Shown piece after piece: positions 26,683-37,000 of a DNA stretch of 64,000 nucleotides. Below the pieces are notes generated by a model that was not told where the DNA came from, made no database searches, and saw only the letters and a list, made by a program, of their open reading frames with translations. Origin of the DNA: UBA1351 sp963677885. GTDB lineage: Bacteria; Bacillota; Clostridia; Lachnospirales; Vallitaleaceae. How positions within the stretch are numbered: the first letter of the stretch is position 1; each line of letters begins with the position of its first letter. Location of the stretch: positions 3,410,001-3,474,000 of the forward strand of contig OY782500.1 in the NCBI GenBank assembly GCA_963677885.1, in the 5' to 3' direction. Position numbers and translations under genes: made by a program.

Positions 26683-26705
26683 GAGGCAGAGAAATCTGCC
26701 TCTTT
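26683..26705 (+). terminator. Terminator after the UroD/CobW genes
   Basis: GAGGCAGA and TCTGCCTC form a perfect 8-bp stem closed by a GAAA tetraloop, followed by TTTAATT. Confidence 0.85.
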
Positions 26706-26992
26706 AATTATGACAAAATTCTTAATATTTGGAAATGAAAAGCTTCCTTTACTTGAATTGCTTGTTTTCGCTTCGCGTATTTGCTATGTTTTTTATAAGA
26801 GAAAAATGAGGTATAGAGATGGAAGTTAAAAAGGAAATATCTAGATTGACGCATAAAAGAGTAGAAGAAGAGTTGATGAACTAACCTATTATTCTTTTGA
26901 ATACATTGAAAATTATTTTGATTAAGCATGTACTATATGCTGCCGTATTGCCAATTGACTTATATTGTGGATGATTTTTTGGAGGGATGAAA
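26706..26992 (+). other. Gene-free AT-rich stretch
   Basis: This is most of a 349-bp gap between the CobW-like gene and the lipoprotein gene. A 21-codon frame beginning at ATG 26818 (start MEVKKEISRLTHKRVEEELMN) has no clear ribosome site and is doubtful. No convincing promoter or repeat was found. Confidence 0.4.
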
Positions 26993-28438
26993 ATGAGGAC
27001 TTTTTTACTTGGTTTAATGAGTTTGATGATTCTAGTTGGATGCAGTGGAAGCCAACAGGAAGAATGGACAGAGGAGAGAACGGAGTACCTGGAAGTGATT
27101 GATAGCTTAGAGGCTAAGGTGTTGGCCCTTGAGGATGAAAAGAAAGGGCTTGTGGCTGAATTGGATTCGTTGGGAATAGATGGTGGTGAGACTGGTGAAA
27201 CAGATGATGATGAAAATGGCCTTGCCTTGGCTCCATATTCCAGACACTATCATTTTCAGGATACTTTTGAAGAATATATCTATGCGATTTATCGTGGGGA
27301 AGAAGAGAATAAGTCTATTCTTCAATTGAGGCAGATTGATACCTCTGGATCCAGTAGGCTATTTTACCAGGTGAGTGATAAGAACTTAGATTTTAGAATC
27401 AATCCTCTTGATGGTAGTATTGTAATTGAAACAGGAAATAATCTTATTTTGCTTGATAGTCAAGGAAACTTGATTAGAGAGTTTGTGAAAGGTGATTTTG
27501 AAGTATCCAGTGAAGAAGGTATCAGTTTGCTTGATTTCCAAGAGGATTCTGACATTATTTGGTTAACTTCCCAAGAGACGTATATTATAAAAAACTATAT
27601 CACTCTTGATGTTCGGACAGGAGAGGTGAATATCTATCCCTTTGAACTTGGTCCGAGCGAGGATTATGACTTGGATATGACTAGCGGCTGGTTGCTTACC
27701 AGTGACTATCCGATGTTCCTGGATGTTAATACAAGAGATGCCTATCTGGCGGGAAACCAGTGGACTAACTTATATCTCTATAATGTATTTACAGGAGAAA
27801 AGTACTTTGTTGATCAAGGTGAAGTAAATCTCTTTAACCCAAGGTGGTCTTATAATAGCCTTTTTGAGTATCAGATAGATGGTAGATTTGTCCAGTCAAG
27901 TATTGAAGAGATTATAACAAATAATGAACTTCAAATTTCTGATTCTTTAGTTGAAACCTATGGAATCCAATTATATACCCAAGGCAATCTTTATCTGGAA
28001 GACGGTATTATCATCAATATGGAAAAATATAACTCTATGGACTTTATTACCTGGCACAAAGTATGGAATCATATCCCAGTCGGAACCTTGTCAACTCATT
28101 CATATCCGACTATCAAAGATAGGGTGATCTATATAGTCGTCAACCAAACCCTCTATGCCATAGATTTTGACACTGGAGAGACCCTCTGGCAAGCAGAAAA
28201 CGTAGGAGCATCAGCAACAGACCAGCCACCCCTAATCGATGAAAATGGAACTATCTACCTGTCCGGCCAATTTCAACCCAACCTAACAGCCATTCAAGAC
28301 GGTCAAATCCTCTGGCAAGTCTCAAGTGATGACCTCTACGGCATCCAAAAACTGGAACTAAAAGAAAACCAACTCATCGTCCACCTAGATTATGAAACAG
28401 TATTCACCTACGACAAATCAGGCAACCGCATCGATTAA
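26993..28438 (+). CDS. Lipoprotein with PQQ-like beta-propeller repeats
   Basis: A 481-residue lipoprotein. The signal peptide ends in a lipobox (LMILVGCSG), giving a lipid-anchored Cys. ATG 26993 is favoured over 26987 because GGAGGG directly abuts the latter. A short coiled coil (about 25-60) is followed by beta-propeller-like repeats, clearest near the end (TLYAIDFDTGETLWQAENVG, IYLSGQFQPNLTAIQDGQILWQVSSDD), similar to BamB/PQQ repeats. The role is unknown; such proteins often act as scaffolds or binding surfaces. The last 350 bp of the gene change to a C-rich, G-poor plus strand with C-ending codons unlike the rest. Confidence 0.75.
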   Translation: MRTFLLGLMSLMILVGCSGSQQEEWTEERTEYLEVIDSLEAKVLALEDEKKGLVAELDSLGIDGGETGETDDDENGLALAPYSRHYHFQDTFEEYIYAIYRGEEENKSILQLRQIDTSGSSRLFYQVSDKNLDFRINPLDGSIVIETGNNLILLDSQGNLIREFVKGDFEVSSEEGISLLDFQEDSDIIWLTSQETYIIKNYITLDVRTGEVNIYPFELGPSEDYDLDMTSGWLLTSDYPMFLDVNTRDAYLAGNQWTNLYLYNVFTGEKYFVDQGEVNLFNPRWSYNSLFEYQIDGRFVQSSIEEIITNNELQISDSLVETYGIQLYTQGNLYLEDGIIINMEKYNSMDFITWHKVWNHIPVGTLSTHSYPTIKDRVIYIVVNQTLYAIDFDTGETLWQAENVGASATDQPPLIDENGTIYLSGQFQPNLTAIQDGQILWQVSSDDLYGIQKLELKENQLIVHLDYETVFTYDKSGNRID

Positions 28439-28659
28439 ATGATTCTCTGTGTCAATCAATACCTTGAAGATTATCAAGTTACAAAACCAACCCAGCACCA
28501 AAATTCCAATTATATCCAGCAAAGCGCAGATATACCCAAAACCAAATCCAGCGCAGCGCCGATGCCCCAATCCCAACCCTTACCCCCCAACCCAGAATCT
28601 AGCCCAGTGCCGATTCCAAAACCTCGACCTACATAGCGATTCCCCCACTAATCCAGCCG
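28439..28659 (+). other. C-rich, G-poor tract downstream of the lipoprotein gene
   Basis: By my hand count 28441-28620 holds about 62 C and 22 G on the plus strand, with repeated CCCAACC/CCAAAxCC-like words. Frames here give low-complexity Pro/Asn/Gln-rich translations and no ribosome site, so I do not call a gene. Read on the minus strand it is a G-rich tract next to a long palindrome, the same arrangement as at 15572-15900. Confidence 0.6.
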
Positions 28660-28853
28660 CTTTTGAGAAGCCGAATGCCGGTGTGGGTCCTTGGTCTCTT
28701 GGCCTAGGACTTTGAATCACTGGTGCCGGCTTGTAAGGCCTGTCATCACCTCAATTATAGTAACTCCCACGCCTTACAAGGTGGCATCTGGGAGTCACGG
28801 ACTAGACCAGGAGCGCCAAGGTCCTGCACCGGCATGACCCCGCTTCCCAAAAG
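28660..28853. repeat. 194-bp imperfect palindrome before the surface-protein genes
   Basis: The outer arms CTTTTGAGAAGC and GCTTCCCAAAAG are complementary apart from one mismatch. Pairing continues through ATGCCGGTG with CACCGGCAT, CCTTGG with CCAAGG, CTAGG with CTAG, and CTTGTAAGGC with GCCTTACAAG near the tip (about 28733-28785). An alternative inner pairing, TAACTCCCA with TGGGAGTCA, is also possible. It is a long rod-like structure, similar in scale to the one at 15572-15798. No gene lies inside. Confidence 0.8.
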
Positions 28854-28974
28854 TAACAAACTTGTAACATAAACCCCTCAAGAAACCATCCCCATCAGCC
28901 GATATTTTATGTGACTAGGCAAAGTTCGCCCATTTTTAGAGAATAAGCAGAATTCACATATAAAGAGGTGTCCT
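28854..28974 (+). other. Leader region of the giant surface-protein gene
   Basis: This is the rest of a 536-bp gene-free stretch. It ends in AAAGAGGTGTCCT, the ribosome site of the next gene. No confident promoter was recognised. Confidence 0.4.
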
Positions 28975-31900
28975 ATGGGATTGAGAAATAAGGCAAGGTA
29001 TAGACAAGCGGTGGAAGGATTGAAAAAGACGCTAGCATGGCTCGTAGTCATGTCTTTTGTAGTGTCTGTTTTTCATGTATCAACGGTAATCAACCGTGGT
29101 GCCGGTCAGATCATTGACTGGCGTAAAAATGATGTCATGGATATCAACTTGAATATTATCAATAACAAGGCCGGAGCCGATGATGTGTTTTTTGAAATGG
29201 ATCTTGAGGATGCCGGTACTTATGTTTTGGAATATTATTTGGAAGACGGACGGAAGTCGACAGCTACCTTTGTTAATAATTTTGAACGTTTGAATATATC
29301 CTATAAGGTTCAGGAATATAATCCCTTAAATCCGGGTACACCTATTGAGAGAACCCAGGACTTGATTGACTTATCCTATTTGGAAATTGATTATGATCAG
29401 CAGGTTCCTGCCTGGCAGTTTGTAGCAGGTAAGGAAGTAGATGCTGTCAGTGAGGCCTTGGAATTTTCTATTGAACGGTCAGCAAGTGCCAGATATCCTG
29501 GTGTGGCTTTTCAGATGGACAACAAGAAATTTATCGCCAAGTGGGACTTCCAGGACAATACCCTGTACGTACTCTTTGATAAATATGAAAACGGTTATAT
29601 TATGCCGGTTACCTTCACTAATCCTGATACAGACAGTCAAACCATTAAGGTTCTTAGAGGTCTTGAGGATTTTGTGGTTAGCCCTACATATTTGATTGAA
29701 GATCCGGATAATCCAGGTACCAATATCCAGGTTTCACCGGTAACCCATCCCAACGCCAATAATGATAAGCCTGGTAACAGACCTGGCCTCAAATACAACT
29801 TTAAACAACCTCAGGAGCTGGATCCAGCTACCTGGTCATATGACTATAACTTGACAGACCTTAGCGATATAAGGGCTGTCTTTGAAGTGTCTGATATTGG
29901 ATCATCCAGTTATCTGGACTTTAACATGCTCCTTCAAAATGGAGCAGATACTAGAATTTATGAGATTCCTTCTGAAAACGGAGACCAGACAGTACCTGCC
30001 AATCAAGTGAACTATGTCTATGATCCGGTAACTTTTGAATATGAAGTCATTATCGTTCAGGACAAGTCTGACTTGGCTGTTCCAGAGACTATTATTCAGT
30101 GGGACGATATTGAATCCAGTAGGATTTATAATACCAGCATCGGTTTTCAGTTTGAGAATCCAATGCCAACCTATGAGTTTGCGACGTTTACTCCTGAATC
30201 TAATTTTGCCTATACTTATCTTGAATATCAATTGAAGCGATCAGACCAGCAGGAAGCCTTCCTTGAGATTGTACCTTACCAGACAGGATCACAGGATGAG
30301 ATTGAATATGTAGTTCTTTATTCCAAGATCATTGCTGCAGAACTTGATCCGGTCAATGATCTGTGGCTGAAACACTATCAGTCTGATGGTGATGATAATT
30401 CCACCATCAATATACCGGTACCTTTTAGGGCGGATTCCTATCAGGATGCCTATCAGATTATCGTTAATTTTTCCAATACGGAACTGACGTCACAGGTTCT
30501 TAACTATAGGGCCATCGATGACTTGAATGTGCCACCGACAACCCCATCAATCGTTGGTATTGAAAACCTCTATGTTGTTCCACCGGAAGATGAGTTGGAT
30601 TCCAATCCGACTAAAATTCAGTTTGACCTGGTTTGGGATGCCATTGAAAACCGTGCAGTTTCTGACCTTGATGATATTTTTGTCAACGAGGACGGTTTGG
30701 ATAATGACTATGTATATTACGAGGTTCTAGTCAATGATATACCGGATCTCAATGAAGATAATCCATTTGAGGTTTTTAGGGTCTACCGTCTCTACTTGGA
30801 TGGTGGTGACGGACTTTATAAACTGGAAGAATATCCGGGACTTACCCAAGTGGATTCACCATCCACATCGACAAACTATGTAGCAGGATATAATGATATC
30901 GATGAACTGCTTCGAATGGAGAAGATTGTCGTCTATGAAGATGATCTTTGGACCAGACGGATTGATACTGTCTATGATGAAGACGCTGATACGTATACAG
31001 TAACTGAGAGAACACCTGTCAGCCATCCGACTTCCTATGAGACGGATTTTGAATTCCCTGGAGTTAACTATGTAAGGATTCGTGCCATTACTGAAAAAGA
31101 CGGTGTACTTGGTGTATCCAATTATTCCATACCGGCTTCTTTGTCCCTAAGTATGTTACGCTATGAGATACCTATTGTTGAAGGTATTACCTACGAGCCT
31201 TTCTACTCTTTGATTGAGACGGACCCAATGGGGATAATTCTGGACTGGCCTGCTATTGATATTTCAACTTATGAGAATAACATGCTCTTCCCTGTGGATA
31301 AACAGGCGACTGGCATTACTTATAGTGTATATCTTTCAGAAGATAAAGACTCTTTGCTTAACCTAAAAGATACCAATGATGATTACACAGAGGTTGTACC
31401 TGATGCAGGCGGAGATGTGGTTATTGATTCTGCGACTCTTGTTTATCTTAGAGATGAGGATGTAGATGGTAATGGAAACGTTATTTATTTTGACATTGAT
31501 AAGGCGGCAGATTCAGCCCAGGACCTTTCCCATGTTATTGAAGGACTGGACCTGAATGCCAATTATTATATCCGTATTGTAGTCAATGTTGATATTGAAC
31601 ATGTCATTACTGGTGACACAGAGACCAGGCGGGGAGATCCTTCAACATTGATCAGTGTGACGACTCCTGTAGTTCCTCCTGAACCTGGTGAGGATGATAT
31701 TATCCCGCTGGCTCCGGAAGGCCTTGTTATTGAGTTCCTTGATGACAGTCAATTAAGTACTTCTCTAGAATGGGTAATACCTGAAGCCATAACTCTGGAA
31801 GAAGATGAGTTTGGTTTTGAAGTTTTTGCCATTGAAAATCTGAGACTTCCAGATTCCTTGGACAATAAAGATGTAGACCTGATTGATATTCTTGAATCGG

Positions 31901-33975
31901 AAGAGTTGGAAGATCGGGTCATGGAGGCCTGGAGAATCTTCTATGAAGGAGCAGATGTCGTTCTGAAAAAATACGATTCGGAAACTGCCACTTGGGTTGT
32001 TCAGGATTTTGACCTATTAACAGCTTCAGACAGTGGTGTTCGAATGATTGATGATGATAATGCTCCAAACAGGGTTTACTATTACTATGTAAGAACCATA
32101 AATGTGAAGGGCGGTCTTCCCCTTAGGATGTCTTCCTGGTTGTTGGGTACCATCACTACAGCACCGGTAAAAGGACCGATTAATCTAAGTGTGGATTATG
32201 ACACTGATTATGCAGTAGATAACAAATATGAGACAGTTATCCAGTTTGATGCTCCGATTCCGGATTCAGCCATTATTGACCAAGACTTTATCATGGAAGT
32301 ATTTGTTAAAGGTCCTGATGATTTGGATTATGTCCAATCTACCAGGATTACATCGCCAAGGTCGGATGATGACACTTATTATTCTCAGTTTTTAGGCCAA
32401 GACGACGGACCTGTTGGTTATACGAGAGTCTACTACCGAATTTCCGGGTTAAAATCCGGTAAGCAGTATTCCATTAAGGTTCGGATCCAGGACAGGACCA
32501 AGGATGTGGAAGTTCTTCCTGACGGAACGGAGACCTATCCGGTTTCACCATTTTCCGATAGTGTTATGACCCGGACAGAATTTGATCAGGATGATTATGA
32601 TAAAGAGCGAAAATACACCCAGTATATTGAATATTACCTGAAAAAAGCGGAAGCCATGAAACAAAAACCTTATTTTGTTCTTGGTGAAACCGATGATTCT
32701 ATGAAGCTTAAATATCGTTTGGATTATGTTGATGGTCTTTTGCAGTTGGCTAAAAATGATGAATATGAGTTGGCAAGTTTTGAAGTGGAGTCCCTGGTTT
32801 ACTATATTCCATCAGAGATGATTGAAAATGCCAATGATTTGAATATCACTTATGTGCTGGAACCTTATGCCCAGCAAATCGGTATTCCTGCCTATGCTCT
32901 TGGTAGAGTTATTACAGATGAGATTAACACGGTCGTTGATCTTATCAATGACTATAATGCGACCTTGGAAGACTACTATATTCGTATTCAGGTGATGACC
33001 GGTGATTATATGGGTACTATTAATGGATTTGACCCAGGCAGCCAATTGGTCAACGTTACTATGGATGTTGTTGGCTCCACAGATATTGAGGATAATATTG
33101 ACCTCTATGTGGAAAACGAGCTGGATTTAGCCATCAACCGTGGAAAAGACCAGCTTGTTGATCTGCTGGATGCAGAACTTGAACAGGGAATCAATGATGT
33201 AATTTTGACAGGAATTGTGGAAATGGTACTGGAAGATGTGGCAGCTGATTTTGCCCTTCGTGGAAACTCTATGTTTACTTCCTACCTGGATGATACATCA
33301 TATCCTGTTGAAAGTCTGGATAAGGCCATGACCATTGGTTTGGCCCCCTTTGATGATAATACCAGTTTAACGATTTATAAGAAAACCAAAGCGGGTTGGG
33401 AAAATGCATCTGCCCAGTATTATGATGGTAGGTATCAGATTTTTGCCAAAGAACTGGGTTCTTATATTGGTGTAAGTCTTATCGATGGTAATGATTTGGC
33501 TGCCCTTTATAGTGAAGAAGAGATAACCTTGATTAATAAGTACCGGCTCAATGAGATTTTTACGACCTATGAGTTGAAAAATCCTGATGATCTCATTACC
33601 AACATGCAGATGATTCAGACCCTGGCCAGACTGACAGGGGCTAATGAAGATAATGACGACGAGGATTACTTGACTGATCAGGGTATCCAGGTTCCTTATC
33701 TCAGTGATTTCGGTATTGCCAATAACCAAACCGTTAATTACCTGTATGTTCAGGTATATACAGATAAGAATCAGATCAACTTAAATGCAGTGGTGATTAT
33801 GGATTACAATGCTATTGAAGATATTGCATCAGTTAACAGTCAGTACAGGAATACCCTTCTAAAAGGTGTATCCTTATCCATTATCCAACTGAATAACGGT
33901 TTCATTCAACCAACAAAACAAGTAACCATAGAAGCCTTTATGGAGATTATCAGCAATATTGAAAATGTGCAGTAA
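28975..33975 (+). CDS. Giant exported protein with fibronectin type III-like segments
   Basis: A 1666-residue acidic surface protein. A long N-terminal signal or anchor (hydrophobic about 21-41, TLAWLVVMSFVVSVFHVS) is preceded by basic residues. The middle contains several fibronectin-III-like stretches with the W-x-x-x/Y pattern (about 515-760, 770-920, 930-1110, 1115-1230). A C-terminal part of about 430 residues ends in a degenerate SLH-like region. This C-terminal part shares the layout of the next protein (AGWENASAQYYDGRYQIF compared with SSWDKLSGSYNRTEGAYMI), so the two are paralogues. The family is not recognised by name. Adhesion or an S-layer-like assembly is a plausible role (inference). 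Third positions and G/C skew are normal for the window, unlike the DNA just upstream. Confidence 0.75.
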   Translation: MGLRNKARYRQAVEGLKKTLAWLVVMSFVVSVFHVSTVINRGAGQIIDWRKNDVMDINLNIINNKAGADDVFFEMDLEDAGTYVLEYYLEDGRKSTATFVNNFERLNISYKVQEYNPLNPGTPIERTQDLIDLSYLEIDYDQQVPAWQFVAGKEVDAVSEALEFSIERSASARYPGVAFQMDNKKFIAKWDFQDNTLYVLFDKYENGYIMPVTFTNPDTDSQTIKVLRGLEDFVVSPTYLIEDPDNPGTNIQVSPVTHPNANNDKPGNRPGLKYNFKQPQELDPATWSYDYNLTDLSDIRAVFEVSDIGSSSYLDFNMLLQNGADTRIYEIPSENGDQTVPANQVNYVYDPVTFEYEVIIVQDKSDLAVPETIIQWDDIESSRIYNTSIGFQFENPMPTYEFATFTPESNFAYTYLEYQLKRSDQQEAFLEIVPYQTGSQDEIEYVVLYSKIIAAELDPVNDLWLKHYQSDGDDNSTINIPVPFRADSYQDAYQIIVNFSNTELTSQVLNYRAIDDLNVPPTTPSIVGIENLYVVPPEDELDSNPTKIQFDLVWDAIENRAVSDLDDIFVNEDGLDNDYVYYEVLVNDIPDLNEDNPFEVFRVYRLYLDGGDGLYKLEEYPGLTQVDSPSTSTNYVAGYNDIDELLRMEKIVVYEDDLWTRRIDTVYDEDADTYTVTERTPVSHPTSYETDFEFPGVNYVRIRAITEKDGVLGVSNYSIPASLSLSMLRYEIPIVEGITYEPFYSLIETDPMGIILDWPAIDISTYENNMLFPVDKQATGITYSVYLSEDKDSLLNLKDTNDDYTEVVPDAGGDVVIDSATLVYLRDEDVDGNGNVIYFDIDKAADSAQDLSHVIEGLDLNANYYIRIVVNVDIEHVITGDTETRRGDPSTLISVTTPVVPPEPGEDDIIPLAPEGLVIEFLDDSQLSTSLEWVIPEAITLEEDEFGFEVFAIENLRLPDSLDNKDVDLIDILESEELEDRVMEAWRIFYEGADVVLKKYDSETATWVVQDFDLLTASDSGVRMIDDDNAPNRVYYYYVRTINVKGGLPLRMSSWLLGTITTAPVKGPINLSVDYDTDYAVDNKYETVIQFDAPIPDSAIIDQDFIMEVFVKGPDDLDYVQSTRITSPRSDDDTYYSQFLGQDDGPVGYTRVYYRISGLKSGKQYSIKVRIQDRTKDVEVLPDGTETYPVSPFSDSVMTRTEFDQDDYDKERKYTQYIEYYLKKAEAMKQKPYFVLGETDDSMKLKYRLDYVDGLLQLAKNDEYELASFEVESLVYYIPSEMIENANDLNITYVLEPYAQQIGIPAYALGRVITDEINTVVDLINDYNATLEDYYIRIQVMTGDYMGTINGFDPGSQLVNVTMDVVGSTDIEDNIDLYVENELDLAINRGKDQLVDLLDAELEQGINDVILTGIVEMVLEDVAADFALRGNSMFTSYLDDTSYPVESLDKAMTIGLAPFDDNTSLTIYKKTKAGWENASAQYYDGRYQIFAKELGSYIGVSLIDGNDLAALYSEEEITLINKYRLNEIFTTYELKNPDDLITNMQMIQTLARLTGANEDNDDEDYLTDQGIQVPYLSDFGIANNQTVNYLYVQVYTDKNQINLNAVVIMDYNAIEDIASVNSQYRNTLLKGVSLSIIQLNNGFIQPTKQVTIEAFMEIISNIENVQ

Positions 33976-34081
33976 AGGTTATTGATACCAATCGTACATC
34001 AGTAAACATATGATCATTAAGTACACACATAAGAAATTTATGAGTATCGACAGGATAGAATAAAAAGCAAGGAGAATGACG

Positions 34082-37000
34082 ATGGAAAAATGGAGAAAAA
34101 CTAAAGGTAAGGCAGGCAAAGATAGAATAAAACAAATAACAGCTGAGGTTTTAACATTAGTCATGACAATCAGTTTGTTTGCAGTGCCTTCTTTTGCCAA
34201 TATTCAAATTCCTGTTGATTCTGTTGATGTTGATAACGTGTACTATATTATCGGTGAAAATATTGTAACCGGTGAAGCTATGATTAGTCCAACGATGACT
34301 GTGTCATGGGATGATCCTGATGAATGGGCTCCAGCCAATGACCCGGCAGATATTCATGACCCTGACTTTTATGAAATTGATATTAACAATATTACAACCG
34401 GTGAAGATAAAACTGTTGATATTAACTCAGGTTCAGACGAATTTAACAACAAAAGAGCTGATGTTCATGAATTTACCAATCTGGATACAGGTTCTCTTTA
34501 TGAAATCAAAGTAAATCCTTACCACTACCATGAATCTGATGGAGTCCTTGATTTGGCACCTGTCAGTGGTATTCCTGATAAGGCCTATGCCATTACTGAT
34601 TTGCAGGTTACCTTTGAAAGTGATGAGGATTCGGTAACTGTAATATGGGATAATCTTGGTATTCCGGAGTTTCAATACCGTATTGTCTATGCCCTTGGGG
34701 ATTTTTCGGGCCAGACAAAAAGTAATCTGGAAGATAATAAGGAAGGTGAGATTTCAGGGATCACTTTGGACAGTGATGAAGTAACCTCTTTCTATGACCC
34801 CATCAGTAAAAGAAACAAGTTGTCCTATACCATTACCCAAAATATCTATCCAGGTCAGGTTTATTCTGTTATGGTAGAACCTTTGGTTGAATACTATACC
34901 GGTTTTCCTGTTACAAGAAACAGAAACTATCCGGTTATTAATAACGTATCTACCAATATCCGCTTGGACTATGCTGAAGTCGGTGATCAATTACGACTCC
35001 AATGGGAAATTCCAGCCAGCTTTAAGGTTGGATCCAACAACAGCGAGTATGAATTGGTAGAATCAAGACTGGTCAGGTACATTGATGGCCAGGGACGGAA
35101 TCTGGCCATACTCAATGGTCAGGCAGGGGCTGTAGGCTATTACACAGTCAATAAGCCAACGGTGGAAACCGGCTTTCAGTTGGAACTGACCTATAAAGCC
35201 GTTGATGATGAATCCAAACCCACCATTGAACCGATTTCCAACTATTTGACTTATTCACCTTCCCTGGTTGAAGTGGTTCCAACAAAACCGGTTATTCCGG
35301 AGTTTATTTCCCAGGATATATTGGATGAACTTAGGGAAAACTATACTATTGAGCAGGTTAGGGACCTCTTGGCAGACAAGTATTTGGTTCCCGGTTCCAC
35401 CTATACCGGCAATCTCGATGACCTCTTAGATCAAAATATTACCTATCACTTAGACCTTGATGATGATGCCATTAACCTGGCATGGTCTGCTTTTAGACGG
35501 ATAGATATTGATCAAAACTCAGATACCTATAACCGGTATATTACAGATCTTAACACCTATTATGATATTACAGTAACCAACTCCTATGATTCCCTGTCTT
35601 ATGCAACAAGATATTTGACAGATCAGCGTTTCAGCTCCTTGGATAACACTGCCTTGATTAAGGATGAAGCAGGATCCATAGTCGGTTTCCATATGAAACT
35701 GGATGGCTACTATAACGAGGCGTCTGGTGACCTTGAAACCATTCGTCCTAACCAAATATACTATATAAAAATTATTGCCAAGAAAAAAGTCGGTGACCAG
35801 GAAATTACGTCAGAACCTACTATTACGACTATCTACTATACGGATGATGGTGCTACTTATGTACCACCACTAATTACCAAGCCACCACTAAGGGTTTTGG
35901 AAGACCGGTCAACATCTGAAAGTATTACCATTGGATGGAAGGAATCCTGGTGGGAAGTTATAGATCCGGCAGCTCTTCCAGGAGACCCACTTGGTAAATG
36001 GGTTAACGAGGTCTGGGTTGAAGATGACGGTACAGTTTCTGATGAGGAAGTAGAAGGCGCAGAGTATTTTGCCGTTTATGAAAGTGATGATGAGGTTACC
36101 AGACTGATTGACTATCTGTCAGATCTTGGATCACCGATTAACCTGGAGTACAGAGAAATTGACCTGGGTTCAGATCCCTTTGGCGTCTCCAATATATTCT
36201 ATAAATTCCTGAGAATTAATTATAAGGACGTTGAAGCAATCATTAAGACAAGACAGACGGTGGATCCGGATTTCTCTTTCCTTGAGTATTTTGACGAATT
36301 GGTCAAAGCGGATAAGGAAGGAACCAATCCCTTGAATTGGAGAAAGATTGAGGCAGTGGTCAATGAAGACGATATAGAGGAGTTACTGTTTGAAGAGTCA
36401 GGACTTTTACCTAATACATCCTATCTTTTTATCGTTTATCCCTACCGTGTTCTTTATGATACAGTAGAACTTAATGCCCACTATCCAACACCGATTATAG
36501 TGGCAACTGAACCTGTTGATGTTGTTGTGAATCCTGATCCAACGGTACCGTCTATGTATGTTACGGACAGGACAGACCGTACTATTAGCCTATCCTGGCA
36601 GTACAATACTGATTTTGAATATGAGATTCTCTATAATACAACGGATGATGTGGCTACAGCAAAGGTTCATGAAATTGTCTTGCCAGAAAATTCCAATGAC
36701 CCGGATTATCCACAAAATGGTGAGTACTATGAGACGACCATTAAGGACCTCTTTCCAGATAGTGGCTATTACTTCTTTATTAGGTCCGTACAACCGGTAA
36801 CCTTAAATAAGTCACTTTGGTCCAACCCGGTCTTTGGCCTAACACTGGATGTTCCGGTACCTGATCCACCCCTTGGAGTTGGTATTCCATCAGATGCGGA
36901 GATGCTTCTGTATGACTATGATGCGGCGGTAACTACGGATTCTATAGCTATTTCCTGGTTACTGGACATTAATGATACACCAGACCTTAATGAAGATCTG

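Noticed and set aside
26818..26883. 21-codon frame between two operons
   Set aside because: No convincing ribosome site or homologue recognised; could be chance in AT-rich DNA.
28439..28715. Open frames in the C-rich tract
   Set aside because: Pro/Asn/Gln-rich low-complexity translation, no ribosome site and run-on into the palindrome; better explained by base composition.
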